A stretch of DNA of 64,000 nt, taken from the NCBI RefSeq assembly GCF_003339865.1, contig NZ_QPKV01000002.1, positions 682,001-746,000 on the forward strand, given 5' to 3'. Source of the stretch: Pedobacter chinensis (lineage in GTDB: Bacteria; Bacteroidota; Bacteroidia; Sphingobacteriales; Sphingobacteriaceae). The translations under genes and the position numbers were made by a program. Every line of letters starts with the position of its first letter. The stretch's first letter is position 1. Below are positions 44,613-54,153 of this stretch, one piece after another. The notes beneath the pieces are model-generated. The model searched no databases and was not told where the DNA came from. It saw nothing but the letters and a program-made list of their open reading frames with translations.

Positions 44613-46421
44613 TTACCAATTTGGATTTTGAGTCATGGATGGATTTGAAACCAACTCATTAAATGGAATTGGATATCTGTACATTTTACCGGCATTAAAT
44701 TTTACAGGAATAACATCAACGGTTTGATAGTTAACTGCTGATCCGGACAGTGTGCCCTTAATGCCATGTAACGTTCCATTTAAAACATTTTCGGCAATCT
44801 TCCATCGTCTGATGTCCCAAAAACGCTGTTCCTCAAATGCCATTTCCACTCTGCGTTCGTGTCTGATTCTGGTTCTCATATCAGTCTGGCTTAACCCGGC
44901 TGGAAGATTAGGCATACCCGCTCTTGCCCGTATTGCATTTATGGCTGAATAAACAGTGTTATCCGGACCTACAGCTTCATTTTGCGCCTCTGCATAGTTT
45001 AACAGAATTTCTGCATATCTGAAAATTGGGAAAATGTGGTTGGTCGCTGTAAAACTGGTAGCCGATGAGTTACTGGTCATAAATTTTCTGAGGTAATAAC
45101 CTGTTCTGGTTTCGCCGCTGTTTCTTAATCCGTAGCCAAAAGGTCTGTCTAATCCTCCATCATAAGTTTGTACAGGTCTGTTTAACCAATAAAGACCGTT
45201 ATATATAATTGTTGATGGAAAACGGGGATCTCTGTCGTAGTATGGATTGGTTGCGAGATAACCTGACCCGGTTTCGCCAATCATCTTTCCATTGGTCATT
45301 TCATACTCATCAACCAATTCTTGGGTTGGGTTTGTTTTACCAGCTCCCGCCCGCGTGTATCCAACAGGATCATTATTGGTTTCTACACTTGTATTTGTGG
45401 CAGACATGTAGGGCAGAATAATTTCATTATTGGAAGCCGTAGAGAAAATACTTAAAAACTTGTTAACTGATGTTACATAAGCAGATAAGTTGGCTGTTGT
45501 TGTTACTCCTGCTAAAGTTGTTGTGCTATAGTGCGCGGTACTTGCCGTATTGTGTAAAGCATATATAAATTTACCCGCACTTACACTATCTATAACAGCC
45601 TTTGCTGCCACCGCCGCGGCAGACCACTTAGAAAGATCATTAGTCGCATTGTTTAGCGGACTCGCTGCATATAAAAGTAAGCGGGACTTAATGGCCATGG
45701 CCGCTCCCCTGCCAAATCGGCCATAATTATTGGCTGCAAAAGTTCCGTTTGAACTTGCATTGGCCGTTAGCAAATAAGGCATTGCAGCATCCAATTCTGA
45801 TAAAATATATGCCTGAACTTCGGCATAACTATTTCTTGGCAGATTGATTTGTTCAGAAGTTGCAAACACTTTATCTCCAATTAAAGGTATGCCGCCCCAA
45901 CGTTTAAGTAATTCGAAGTAAAACATAGCTCTCAAAGCTCTTGCTTCTGCTTTCCAGCGATCTTTTAAGCCTTTTGTAAATAAGGGTACGCGATCTATTT
46001 TGCTTAAAAAAATATTTACTTTTCTAATACCAGCATAGTTAGCATTCCAGGTATTATCAGGGTTTACGCTGGCACTGATTCCATCCGTAGAAAAATATTG
46101 CACCTGATCGGTAATGGCATTGGGTACTGCATCATCAGATCCAGCCTCAAGCATGTTACCCACATTTGCAGTAATGGAGAATAAGGCTTGAGAACTGACA
46201 TTGATCCGGTTAAATCCCCGTGGCAAATCAGCATAAATATTATTCAGGAATTTCTCTGCATTTACACCTAAGGAGTCTTTGGTATCGAAAATTAGATCGT
46301 CTCCAATCAGTTCAGCAGGAGGAGTATCATCAATAAGCTTTTTACAGCCAACGGTTGCAAAAATTAAAAATGCAGATAAAATGGCCAAAGAAGCGTGTTT
46401 ATATATTTTAATATTTTTCAT
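44613..46421 (-). CDS. SusD-like lipoprotein (pair 2)
   Basis: A 602-residue SusD/RagB protein with lipoprotein signal (Cys26 in FATVGCKK). It has the usual ALRAMFYFELLKRWGGIPLIG, FRYAEILLNYAEAQNEA and AFEEQRFWDIRRWK segments and ends in MTQNPNW. It lies two bases after susC of pair 2 and 17 bases before susC of pair 1, so all four genes appear to be one transcription unit. Two SusCD pairs in one locus suggest two related ligands or two sizes of glycan. Confidence 0.95.
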   Translation of the reverse strand: MKNIKIYKHASLAILSAFLIFATVGCKKLIDDTPPAELIGDDLIFDTKDSLGVNAEKFLNNIYADLPRGFNRINVSSQALFSITANVGNMLEAGSDDAVPNAITDQVQYFSTDGISASVNPDNTWNANYAGIRKVNIFLSKIDRVPLFTKGLKDRWKAEARALRAMFYFELLKRWGGIPLIGDKVFATSEQINLPRNSYAEVQAYILSELDAAMPYLLTANASSNGTFAANNYGRFGRGAAMAIKSRLLLYAASPLNNATNDLSKWSAAAVAAKAVIDSVSAGKFIYALHNTASTAHYSTTTLAGVTTTANLSAYVTSVNKFLSIFSTASNNEIILPYMSATNTSVETNNDPVGYTRAGAGKTNPTQELVDEYEMTNGKMIGETGSGYLATNPYYDRDPRFPSTIIYNGLYWLNRPVQTYDGGLDRPFGYGLRNSGETRTGYYLRKFMTSNSSATSFTATNHIFPIFRYAEILLNYAEAQNEAVGPDNTVYSAINAIRARAGMPNLPAGLSQTDMRTRIRHERRVEMAFEEQRFWDIRRWKIAENVLNGTLHGIKGTLSGSAVNYQTVDVIPVKFNAGKMYRYPIPFNELVSNPSMTQNPNW

Positions 46422-46423
46422 TA

Positions 46424-49282
46424 TTATAATTTTAAAGTAACACCACCATTAATTATTCTGTTATTGGTAAAGCCTGATGTTAAGGATTCAGGATCAAGAT
46501 ATTCCAGCTGAGAAACAGTAAATAAATTGTAAGCATTCACAAAAAATCTTAGTTTACTGATTTTAGCTTTATTGATTAGTTTAGACGGGATACTGTAGCC
46601 TATTTCGAGGTTTTTTAATCGCAGATAGTTTGCTTTTCTTAACCAGAAGTTAGAAACCTGTGTATTATTGGTATTGCTGCCTAAGGTTAACCGGGGCAAA
46701 GTTGCCGATGTAGAATTTTGTGGTGTCCAGCGATTTTCTGTTGTATAATCCAATACATACCCTGTACTGTTATTAAAGGCCGACATTGCAGCTGCATTAA
46801 GCTGAACTTCTCTGTTTACAATTCCTTGAAATAAGCCACTTAAATCAAAATTTTCATAGTTTAAATTAAAGTTCAGACCGAAAAACACTCTCGGTTTATT
46901 TGTTCCGATTTGTTTGACATCTAAAAAATTAATGGTTCCGTCGCCATTTAAATCTTTATACTTGATATCTCCCGGTGTTGGGGTGTAGCCCTGTAGTGTA
47001 GCCGTATTACCAGCATTTTCTCCTGCCTGATAAAAGCCTATGGCTTCATAACCTCTTCCAGCCGTTACCGGAGTTCCGGCACTGTATAACCAGCTATATG
47101 GTAGGTTTTGCTCATCATAAGATAATATTTTACTTTTCTCAACAGAAACATTCAGGCCAAGTGAATAATTAAAGGAACTTGCTTTCTCATTGGCAAAATT
47201 GATGGTGGTTTCAAAGCCCGAAAATCTTGTTTTACCAATATTTTCTGATGGATAACTTTGTCCGAAAATTCCGGTATTGTATCCGTTTCCGGGCGTTCTT
47301 ATTAAATCGTAATATCGGTTTTTATAATAATTGATGCCTAAGTTTAATTTATTATCTAAAAAAGCTACTTCGGCACCTAAATCATATTTCCAGGCTTTTT
47401 CACTGGCTAAATTGGTTGCCACCCCGCTTTCTGAAGCCCCGGCCACACCAGCAAGACTGGTTCCAAATACGTAGCCAGCTGCTCCTGTGGTAAACCGCTG
47501 AATATATGCGTAATAACTATCTGGATCTGCCCAGGCTGTCTGACCAATCGTTCCCCGTAATTTAAGGAAACTGATAGCAGAAGATTTAAACCAGGATTCG
47601 TTGCTGATTAACCAACCTAAACCCAATGATGGCAAGAAATTCCACCTGTTTTCAGGAGCATAGCGATTGTAGCTGCCAAATACACCGGATATTTCTGCCA
47701 GGTAAGTTTTATTGTAATTGTAGCTGGCTGTTAAACCTGCATTTTTATAAACCTGATTTAACTGCACATAATTGATCAGGCTATTATCATTGTTATAAGT
47801 GGCAAGTAAATTAATTTCGTGATCGCCGATTTGCTTATCGTATCCCAATAGAAAGTTAATATAAGTTTGCTTCAATTGCCCATTATACAGATAAGCTGCC
47901 TTTCCGGCTTCTAAATTTCCATCAGTACCAGATTTAGTATAAGAAGTTACACCAGCAATCGTGGTAGGATAATAAATGGCAAAAGTTTTGGTTCTGCTGG
48001 CATATTGCTGATAATAATTATTAATGGAGAGCATACCTTTAGCCCATAATCCCTTTGTAATATCGTCGAGTTTATAATTTAAGCTAACATCAGCGCTCAA
48101 TGTTCTGGTATCTACCGGAATATAACCCGTACTAATGGTATTGGCTAAAATATTGTTGGTGATCTGCGCTGTACCCCCAAAAGTTCCATCAGGGTTTCGG
48201 GGTGCGTATGCCAATGGAGAAGTTGCAAATATGGAGCTCATAATAGAAGAAACCCCTAAATTCGGCAACGGGGTAGCTATACTTCCTGGCCCATTATTAT
48301 TTTCGATAGAACCAAAAACATTTAAAATGACGGTTATATCATCATTAAAATCCATTTGGGCATTCGTTCTGATGCTGTATCTTTTGTAAAAATTATTGGT
48401 GTTGTAAGCATTTGCCGGATCGGTAATGAAATTGCCATCCTGATTAAAATTCTCTAAACTGACATAGTAACGGTAAGTTTTAGAATTTCCGGCAACATCT
48501 AAATGGTAACGTTGTTGCGCACTGTTCTTCTTATAAACTAAATCATACCAGTTGGTATTGGGCTGTAGAAATGGATCATTAGTGCCATTTTGGTAAGCAT
48601 TAATGGTAGCAGCATTGTATAATGGAGTAGAACCCGGATTGGTGTTCTGTTGTGCTTCGTTATACAAATTGGCATATGCCGCACCCGTTATAAAATTTGG
48701 TGTCTTTAAATTATTTAAAAGGCCATATTGTGCACCAAAGCTAATTTCGAAGGGTTTGTTTTCAGCCCGATCTTTAGTGGTAATATAAATGACCCCTTTT
48801 GAAGATCTTAAACCGAACATTGCGGTAGAAAGGGCATCTTTCATTACCGTAATTGTTTTAATATCATTTGGATTAAAAGATGTAAATGACCTTACTACCC
48901 CATCCACAACTACAATTGGATTTTGCCCTCTCAATCCGATATTTGCGTTATCATAACCGGTGGCTCCTGATGACTGGATCGTATATAAACCAGGCAATCT
49001 GCCTGCCATTACATTGCTGATATCCGCTACAGGAGTGGTTCCTAAATCTTTTCCATATATGGTTGAGGTTCCCGCAATCTGATATTTTTTAGTTGCGGTC
49101 CTGTTCCAATTGTCAACAATCTGTGAAGAGAAAACACGGGAACTATTATGTGTTACTGTATCCTGATTTGACTGAACAGCACCTTGTGCAAAGAGAAGGT
49201 AAGGTATAAAAGGCAGTATAAAAATGCCGGTCAACTTTATCCATCCTTTGTTAAGTATATTGAGTGTTATTTTTTTAATCAT
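46424..49282 (-). CDS. SusC-like TonB-dependent transporter (pair 2), without the N-terminal carboxypeptidase-like domain
   Basis: A 952-residue SusC/RagA protein, about 90 residues shorter than the pair 1 protein. After a signal sequence (residues 1 to about 33) there is no carboxypeptidase-like beta domain; the plug begins almost at once (KYQIAGTSTIYGKDLGTTPV, VMAGRLPGLYTIQSSGATGYD, TVMKDALSTAMFGLRSSKGVIYIT). The barrel and the C-terminal GGVTLKL are intact. The missing domain is a genuine difference from the usual SusC layout, since the upstream sequence in frame contains no such domain. It is the second gene after the CHRD lipoprotein (39-base gap). Confidence 0.93.
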   Translation of the reverse strand: MIKKITLNILNKGWIKLTGIFILPFIPYLLFAQGAVQSNQDTVTHNSSRVFSSQIVDNWNRTATKKYQIAGTSTIYGKDLGTTPVADISNVMAGRLPGLYTIQSSGATGYDNANIGLRGQNPIVVVDGVVRSFTSFNPNDIKTITVMKDALSTAMFGLRSSKGVIYITTKDRAENKPFEISFGAQYGLLNNLKTPNFITGAAYANLYNEAQQNTNPGSTPLYNAATINAYQNGTNDPFLQPNTNWYDLVYKKNSAQQRYHLDVAGNSKTYRYYVSLENFNQDGNFITDPANAYNTNNFYKRYSIRTNAQMDFNDDITVILNVFGSIENNNGPGSIATPLPNLGVSSIMSSIFATSPLAYAPRNPDGTFGGTAQITNNILANTISTGYIPVDTRTLSADVSLNYKLDDITKGLWAKGMLSINNYYQQYASRTKTFAIYYPTTIAGVTSYTKSGTDGNLEAGKAAYLYNGQLKQTYINFLLGYDKQIGDHEINLLATYNNDNSLINYVQLNQVYKNAGLTASYNYNKTYLAEISGVFGSYNRYAPENRWNFLPSLGLGWLISNESWFKSSAISFLKLRGTIGQTAWADPDSYYAYIQRFTTGAAGYVFGTSLAGVAGASESGVATNLASEKAWKYDLGAEVAFLDNKLNLGINYYKNRYYDLIRTPGNGYNTGIFGQSYPSENIGKTRFSGFETTINFANEKASSFNYSLGLNVSVEKSKILSYDEQNLPYSWLYSAGTPVTAGRGYEAIGFYQAGENAGNTATLQGYTPTPGDIKYKDLNGDGTINFLDVKQIGTNKPRVFFGLNFNLNYENFDLSGLFQGIVNREVQLNAAAMSAFNNSTGYVLDYTTENRWTPQNSTSATLPRLTLGSNTNNTQVSNFWLRKANYLRLKNLEIGYSIPSKLINKAKISKLRFFVNAYNLFTVSQLEYLDPESLTSGFTNNRIINGGVTLKL

Positions 49283-49321
49283 ATCAATTAAGTTTAGTTT
49301 GGGATATTTGCTGATCTTTAT

Positions 49322-49789
49322 CTATAACTGGCCCCTAACCAATCCGGCAGGTTGCTGGCTTGAAGTAACGTTCAGGTAAAGATTGCTTTGATTGAGTAAG
49401 GCATTAGCCGTTTCAGTATTTAATGATATTTTACCGTTGTTTTCCAGTTTTTCATTAAAAGCAGACGTTTCAAGATTGATCAGTAAAGTGCCGTTAGTAC
49501 CAGCTGCACCAATGTTAATACTGCCTTTACCAGGAGTATCACCATTGTTTAATGGCTTGTCAAAATAGATGTAATAATGCAGTTCATTATTATCCATCAA
49601 ATAGATAGAAGCAACTGCATGATCTGTTCTTCCGGTAATTTGTGGCACAATGGCACTGACAGATAAATCTGCCCTCCATTGTTTTTTGATGTAAACGTCT
49701 GAGGTTTTGAGTTCCTTTTTACAAGAAACCAGAAATACCAGCAGCACCAGGAGAAATGAGGCAAAGTGTTTTAGTATTCTTTTTTGCAT
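49322..49789 (-). CDS. CHRD-domain lipoprotein
   Basis: A 155-residue lipoprotein; the start at 49789 gives a signal peptide with Cys23 (LVSC). An ATG ten codons upstream is less likely. The mature part has the CHRD-like pattern of beta strands ending in LYLNVTSSQQPAGLVRGQL. CHRD domains occur in secreted and surface proteins; in this place the protein may be an accessory surface glycan-binding protein of the locus, but that is inference. It is the first gene of the CHRD-susC-susD-susC-susD unit. Confidence 0.75.
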   Translation of the reverse strand: MQKRILKHFASFLLVLLVFLVSCKKELKTSDVYIKKQWRADLSVSAIVPQITGRTDHAVASIYLMDNNELHYYIYFDKPLNNGDTPGKGSINIGAAGTNGTLLINLETSAFNEKLENNGKISLNTETANALLNQSNLYLNVTSSQQPAGLVRGQL

Positions 49790-50027
49790 ATTAAAATTAG
49801 TTTTTTGGACATAGGTCACCTGGCCAGTAACACTATAGTCTGGTTCATTTTAGATTATAAAAGCAGTCGATATTCGAAGTCTTACTCCGAAAAGTCAGAT
49901 TTATTCCCTTCGTTTAAAATGGGAAAAGTGGTTTTCTATTTGATTCATTAGTTGGGATGGTTGGTTGATTTTGTTGATATGCCAAGATAGTACAAAGGGA
50001 AATCAAATTATTCTGTCAATTATTAGA

Positions 50028-50066
50028 CAAACGTTTGATTTATTATTTCAAACGTTTGAAATAATA
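50028..50066. promoter_or_regulatory. Two LacI-type operators upstream of the SusCD operon
   Basis: CAAACGTTTG at 50028-50037 and again at 50049-50058. The second lies in a perfect 26-base palindrome (50041-50066; half-site TATTATTTCAAAC). The two centres are 21 bases apart, two turns of the helix, so the repressors would sit on the same face. The same core occurs before the GH29 gene. The operators are about 240-280 bases upstream of the CHRD start codon. Confidence 0.7.
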
Positions 50067-50217
50067 TTTAAAAGACTTTTAAAGTTAATTAATGGATAAA
50101 ATCGCTTAATAAATTGAACCAAAATTATCGATCAGACACCATAAAGCCATATATCACAGTGAAGCATCAAAAATCAGATCAAAAACGTAGTTAATACATG
50201 TTTTTTTTAAGCTATGG

Positions 50218-50265
50218 CAAATATTTTTTAATCAACTTTCCATGCAATATTTGCGCAATCGTTTG
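50218..50265 (-). promoter_or_regulatory. Putative promoter and third operator-like site of the SusCD operon
   Basis: On the minus strand TTG (50247-50245), 19 bases, AATATTTG (50225-50218), one mismatch to the Bacteroidota consensus. Next to it, CAATCGTTTG (50256-50265) is the operator core with one change. The distance to the CHRD gene would give a leader of about 425 bases spanning the two strong operators. The remainder of 49790-50676 shows nothing more that I can call. Confidence 0.35.
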
Positions 50266-50676
50266 AGTAAAAACGGGAATATTTATAATCTTAAACAAAA
50301 CGTGTGAGATTTACGAATCCATTATTATGATTTCAATTGACATTTAATCAGTACAATACGGCAAATAATTAGACCTGAAATCAAAGGAAATACGGACAAA
50401 AAGAAGGACACAAAAATTCGTCTTTCCGAGCAAAACACACCTAAATCCGGAAATTTTTATTTTGTATATTCAGTTAAATAAACTGCTTCAGGTTCTGGCA
50501 AAAGCAAGGAATCGAAGCATTTTTTATGGCAGTCGACAAACCTGAAAATCAGTGAGCTATTGTTCAGGTAGGTTAGAGAAAAAGATGTATACCATCCATA
50601 AAAAGCCAGCACCTGAAGATTGATTCTTTATCTCTTTCAAGATGAATATAAGTTTTTCAGATTCTACTGATGGGTA

Positions 50677-50925
50677 TTATATAATTCGGTAATTTACATT
50701 TACCCTTTTAGGATAATTACTTTCTTCTTCATTCAATGATATAAAAGCGGCCTGATCATGAACCTCATTCTTCAACGCATGTTCATAATGAAATTGAAAA
50801 GTCTCTTTATAATTTTCAGGCTGGTGTTTTGTTGCTTCAATTAAAAGATTTCTGTCACTTAAATTTTCCGGCAACAAAGTAATATCGCAATTCCCTTCAC
50901 TTATTTCTTTAACTAGGTATTTCAT
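50677..50925 (-). CDS. Small hypothetical protein
   Basis: An 82-residue charged, soluble protein without signal or membrane segments; not recognised. The N-terminus MKYLVKEISEGNCDITLLPE and the Glu/Asn/His-rich body look like a genuine small cytoplasmic protein, and the frame is isolated with intergenic DNA on both sides. Coding status is therefore likely but not proven; no function can be suggested. Confidence 0.5.
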   Translation of the reverse strand: MKYLVKEISEGNCDITLLPENLSDRNLLIEATKHQPENYKETFQFHYEHALKNEVHDQAAFISLNEEESNYPKRVNVNYRII

Positions 50926-51093
50926 TTCGTATTTAAAACTCGCTTAAGTTCATCCTTTAGGGAGAAGGCAAAAATATGTGAAGTGGATATTTTTCATGTA
51001 ATCTAAAAGTTAATTTTAAGATCACTTATCTTTTCACACTGATGTTCAATACTTTGCTGATTACAGGAATTGATATGATACCGTTAAAAAATG

Positions 51094-51121
51094 AAAAAAA
51101 CCTCAGATTATTAGTCTGAAG
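51094..51121 (-). terminator. Intrinsic terminator after tatA
   Basis: On the minus strand CTTCAGA pairs with TCTGAGG (one G-U pair) around a seven-base loop, then a run of seven T residues (51100-51094). It starts 43 bases after the tatA stop codon. Confidence 0.75.
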
Positions 51122-51164
51122 CTTTAATGTTTTTCGGTAAATAGATTGTTTTTCAGGGTATTTT

Positions 51165-51350
51165 TTAAGCTTCCTTCTGAACTTTTGGTTCATCCGTTCC
51201 TTCTTGTCCGTTCTTAAATTCTTTTATACCTTTTCCTAATCCTTTCATTAATTCCGGAATTTTCTTTCCACCAAATAATAAAAGGATGGCTATGCCTAAA
51301 ATGATCATTTCCGGTCCGCCGAGTATTGCTGTAATGGTAGTATTTAACAT
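51165..51350 (-). CDS. tatA: Sec-independent translocase subunit TatA/TatE
   Basis: A 61-residue protein with one N-terminal transmembrane helix (EMIILGIAILLLFGGKKIPEL), the FGGKKIPEL hinge and an amphipathic helix (MKGLGKGIKEFKNG), which is the complete TatA layout. It forms the pore part of the twin-arginine system. TatC is not in the window. The proximity to a hydrolase with a Tat-like N-terminus (54154) may be chance. Confidence 0.92.
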   Translation of the reverse strand: MLNTTITAILGGPEMIILGIAILLLFGGKKIPELMKGLGKGIKEFKNGQEGTDEPKVQKEA

Positions 51351-51443
51351 TTTCTTGAGTTAAGATGTTTGATGTTCATTTACTGAATTCAGCTATACGT
51401 ACGATGATTTATCTTCAATGGTTTTATTCCTGCTGAAATAAGT

Positions 51444-51812
51444 TTAAGAAGGTAAATTTATTTGATGATCCACTCGTTTTAACAAATCATAAATATCAAA
51501 AGGTTTTGAAATAAACCCCTGGGCTTTACAGTGGTCATTGATTTCACTCATTTTTGCATGTGCACTCATCATTAACACTGGAATATTTTTGGTATGTTCT
51601 GATGCTTTTAGCACAGTACATATATCCAAGCCACTTCCATCGGGCAGCATCACATCCAGAAGAAATAAATCCGGAGTAAGATTCTTAGCATTTAAGTTGA
51701 AATCGGCTATACTCGAAAAACCTGCCACATCATAGTTTTCTTCTTTTAATAAAAGGAGAATTACGTCTCTAATTCCCTCATCGTCTTCAAGCACACAAAC
51801 ACTTTTTCCCAT
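51444..51812 (-). CDS. Single-domain response regulator
   Basis: A 122-residue receiver domain with no output domain. The acidic pocket is D10/D11 (LEDDEG), the phosphorylation site is D53 (LFLLDVMLPDGSG), the conserved Ser/Thr region is LMMSAHA, and the Lys is at about 102 (ISKPFD). Such proteins act as phosphate shuttles or regulate by protein contact. No histidine kinase is adjacent, so the partner is unknown. Confidence 0.9.
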   Translation of the reverse strand: MGKSVCVLEDDEGIRDVILLLLKEENYDVAGFSSIADFNLNAKNLTPDLFLLDVMLPDGSGLDICTVLKASEHTKNIPVLMMSAHAKMSEINDHCKAQGFISKPFDIYDLLKRVDHQINLPS

Positions 51813-52091
51813 TTCTTTATTTTTATTCTAATCCATCAACACTGTTCAAATATTTAGAAACCAATTTATTAACCAAAAATTTTTCAAATTGTTTTCAATC
51901 ATTTAGAATATAGGAAAGTATACTGTCTTTGGAATCAATTTTTATAGGTTTAAATAAAATATATTCTTTGATTTGCTGTGGAAGAAAATCGATTGATGAA
52001 AGGAATATCGCACCCCAAATTTGTCGTATACACCCTTTTCTGGTTGCAATAAGTTCAGCTAATTTTACATTAACAATTTAAACTTATCATA

Positions 52092-52511
52092 ATGGAAAAC
52101 AGAACATCGATTACAGTAGAAACAACAGTGAACACACCAGTAGAAAAGGTTTGGCAATATTGGTCCGCACCAGAGCATATAACAAAATGGACATTCGCCT
52201 CTGGCGATTGGCATGTGCCTTACGCCGATAATGATTTAAAAACAGGTGGGAAGTTCAAAACCACCATGGCCGCTAAAGATGGAAGTGAGGGTTTTGATTT
52301 TGAAGGAACGTACAGTGCTGTAGAAGAAAATAAATTGATAGAATACAACATGGCAGATGGCAGGCAAGTAAAAATCACTTTTGAAGAAAATGATGGTAAA
52401 ACCAGAATTGTAGAAACTTTTGATGCGGAAGAGCAAAATTCAGTTGAAATGCAGAAAAATGGCTGGCAATCTATTTTAGATAACTTCAAGAAATATACAG
52501 AAGAAAATTAA
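52092..52511 (+). CDS. AHSA1/SRPBCC-family protein
   Basis: A 139-residue protein of the START-like SRPBCC superfamily, AHSA1 branch: VETTVNTPVEKVWQYWSAPEHITKW at the N-terminus, GGKFKTTMAAKDG, FEGTYSAVEENKLIEY and the C-terminal helix GWQSILDNFKKYTEE. These form a hydrophobic-ligand-binding fold of unknown specific function in most bacteria. It stands alone upstream of the repeat array. Confidence 0.88.
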   Translation: MENRTSITVETTVNTPVEKVWQYWSAPEHITKWTFASGDWHVPYADNDLKTGGKFKTTMAAKDGSEGFDFEGTYSAVEENKLIEYNMADGRQVKITFEENDGKTRIVETFDAEEQNSVEMQKNGWQSILDNFKKYTEEN

Positions 52512-52545
52512 GTTATTATTCCGTTCATGGTTAGTGATTTACAGA

Positions 52546-53320
52546 TCACATAGAGGCACCCGTCATTGCGAACTGAAGAAATGGACAAGTGAGATGGAGT
52601 GAAGCAATCTGTCCGGTACTGTAAACTGTAGCAAAACAGATTGCTTAGTCGTTCCTCCTCGCAAGGACGCTGCGGGGAATGAAACCACCTCAGACACTTG
52701 AGAACACCTCAGGCCACATAGAGGCACCCGTCATTGCGAACTGAAGAAGTGGACAAATGAGGTGGAGCGAAGCAATCTGTCTAGTACTGTAAACTGTAGC
52801 AAAACAGATTGCTTAGTCGTTCCTCCTCGCAAGGACATTGCGGGGAATGAAACCACCTCAGACACCTGAGAACACCTCAGGCCACATAGAAGCACCCGTC
52901 ATTGCGAACTGAAGAAGTGGACAAAGTGAAGTGGAGTGAAGCAATCTGTCCAGTACTGTAAACTGTAGCAAAACAGATTGCTTAGTCATTCCTCCTTGCA
53001 ATGACGTTTCGGATGATGAACCACCTGAGACACCTGAGAACACCTCAGCTATCTGACTATACCTCTATTCCATGACCTGCATATCGCAGACCATTCATTA
53101 CTTGTTAAGTACACTGCAGGCCACATAGAAGCCCCGTCATTGCGAACTGAAGAAATGGACAAGTGAGGTGGAGTGAAGCAATCTGTCCAGTATTGTAACT
53201 GTGGCAAAACAGATTGCTTCCTCGTTCCTCCTCGCAAGGACGTTGCGGGGAATGAACCACCTGAGAACATCTTAGCTATCTGACCTATGCCTCTATCCTA
53301 TCGTCTGTAACTCACAGACC
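52546..53320. repeat. Tandem array of four REP-like units
   Basis: Units begin CACATAGA at 52546, 52715, 52883 and 53122 (spacing 169, 168, 239). Each has the stem of CGTCATTGCGAACTGAAG with CTCGCAAGGACG (or TTGCAATGACG), and an inner AAGCAATCTGT/ACAGATTGCTT pair, followed by an AACCACCT, CTGAGAACA tail. Units 3 and 4 carry an extra stretch containing TATCTGAC and CAGACCATT. Open frames inside the array merely follow the repeat and are not genes. The array fills the gap between the convergent AHSA1 and oxygenase genes. Confidence 0.9.
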
Positions 53321-53329
53321 ATTTTATTA

Positions 53330-53923
53330 TTAATTTACCTTTAACCATCCGGTTATACTCATTCTTTGTTTATGCGTAATTAGAACTTCATGCACTAAAT
53401 CAGAACTTTTAAAAAACACACTTTTGCCGTTGTTGGGCGAAATATTTTGTAGTGATTCATGTTGATGAATACAAAGTTCTCCCCCATCTTCAATTTGCCA
53501 ATCTGCATTTAAATACATGATCATTGAATATTGCCTGCTCCCATTATTTTGAAATTGATCAATATGTTTTTTGTAAAATGTTCCAGGTTCATATAGGGTA
53601 TAATGAAACTCGTAACCGGTAATTCCCGTATAACAGGTACTGTTTAAATAAAGCACAAATTTATCCATTAAATCAAAAAAATCATTTTCGTATTGATTAT
53701 TATGCTTTCTATCCAGCCAATAAATCACATCACTTCTAATTGATTTATTTTGAGTAATCACAGTATCATTGCCAATACCAGCACTTAAAAGCTGATGATC
53801 ATGAAATAAATGTTTTAAATTATCTTTCAAATGAGCTGCTAAAGAAACACTCAAAAAATCTTCAGCAATACCAACCCTATCTTCGATGAAACTATTAATA
53901 AGGCAATCAAATATCTTTTCCAA
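53330..53923 (-). CDS. 2OG-Fe(II) dioxygenase family protein
   Basis: A 197-residue protein with the double-stranded beta-helix pattern of prolyl-4-hydroxylase-like 2-oxoglutarate/Fe(II) oxygenases. The metal triad is H120 and D122 (YKKHIDQF) and H178 (SDLVHEV), and R187 (KQRMSITGW) would bind 2-oxoglutarate. GGELCIH and SVFFKS are the usual intervening strands. The substrate (protein prolyl residue or small molecule) is unknown. It ends beside the REP array. Confidence 0.85.
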   Translation of the reverse strand: MEKIFDCLINSFIEDRVGIAEDFLSVSLAAHLKDNLKHLFHDHQLLSAGIGNDTVITQNKSIRSDVIYWLDRKHNNQYENDFFDLMDKFVLYLNSTCYTGITGYEFHYTLYEPGTFYKKHIDQFQNNGSRQYSMIMYLNADWQIEDGGELCIHQHESLQNISPNNGKSVFFKSSDLVHEVLITHKQRMSITGWLKVN

Positions 53924-54153
53924 TAAATTAACATTAATCTAAACAACCTGCTTAAACATTACAAGGTAGTCTTAAATAACAGTTAATCTTTAGTTTTTCT
54001 AATCTTTCCAGGGTAATATCCTTTCCGTAATATTATTGCTGTTATCCTGAAAAACGATTAAATGAAACCAAGAGAAAATTTCATTGTAACTTTTAGGCAA
54101 CGTCACCACAAAATCTCATTAAGCTTATTATCTTGTATAAATAAATCAATCCC

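Noticed and set aside
52858..53270. Small proteins encoded by the minus strand in the REP array
   Set aside because: The frames repeat with the repeat unit (similar peptides rich in Ser, Gly and Thr) and have no other support.
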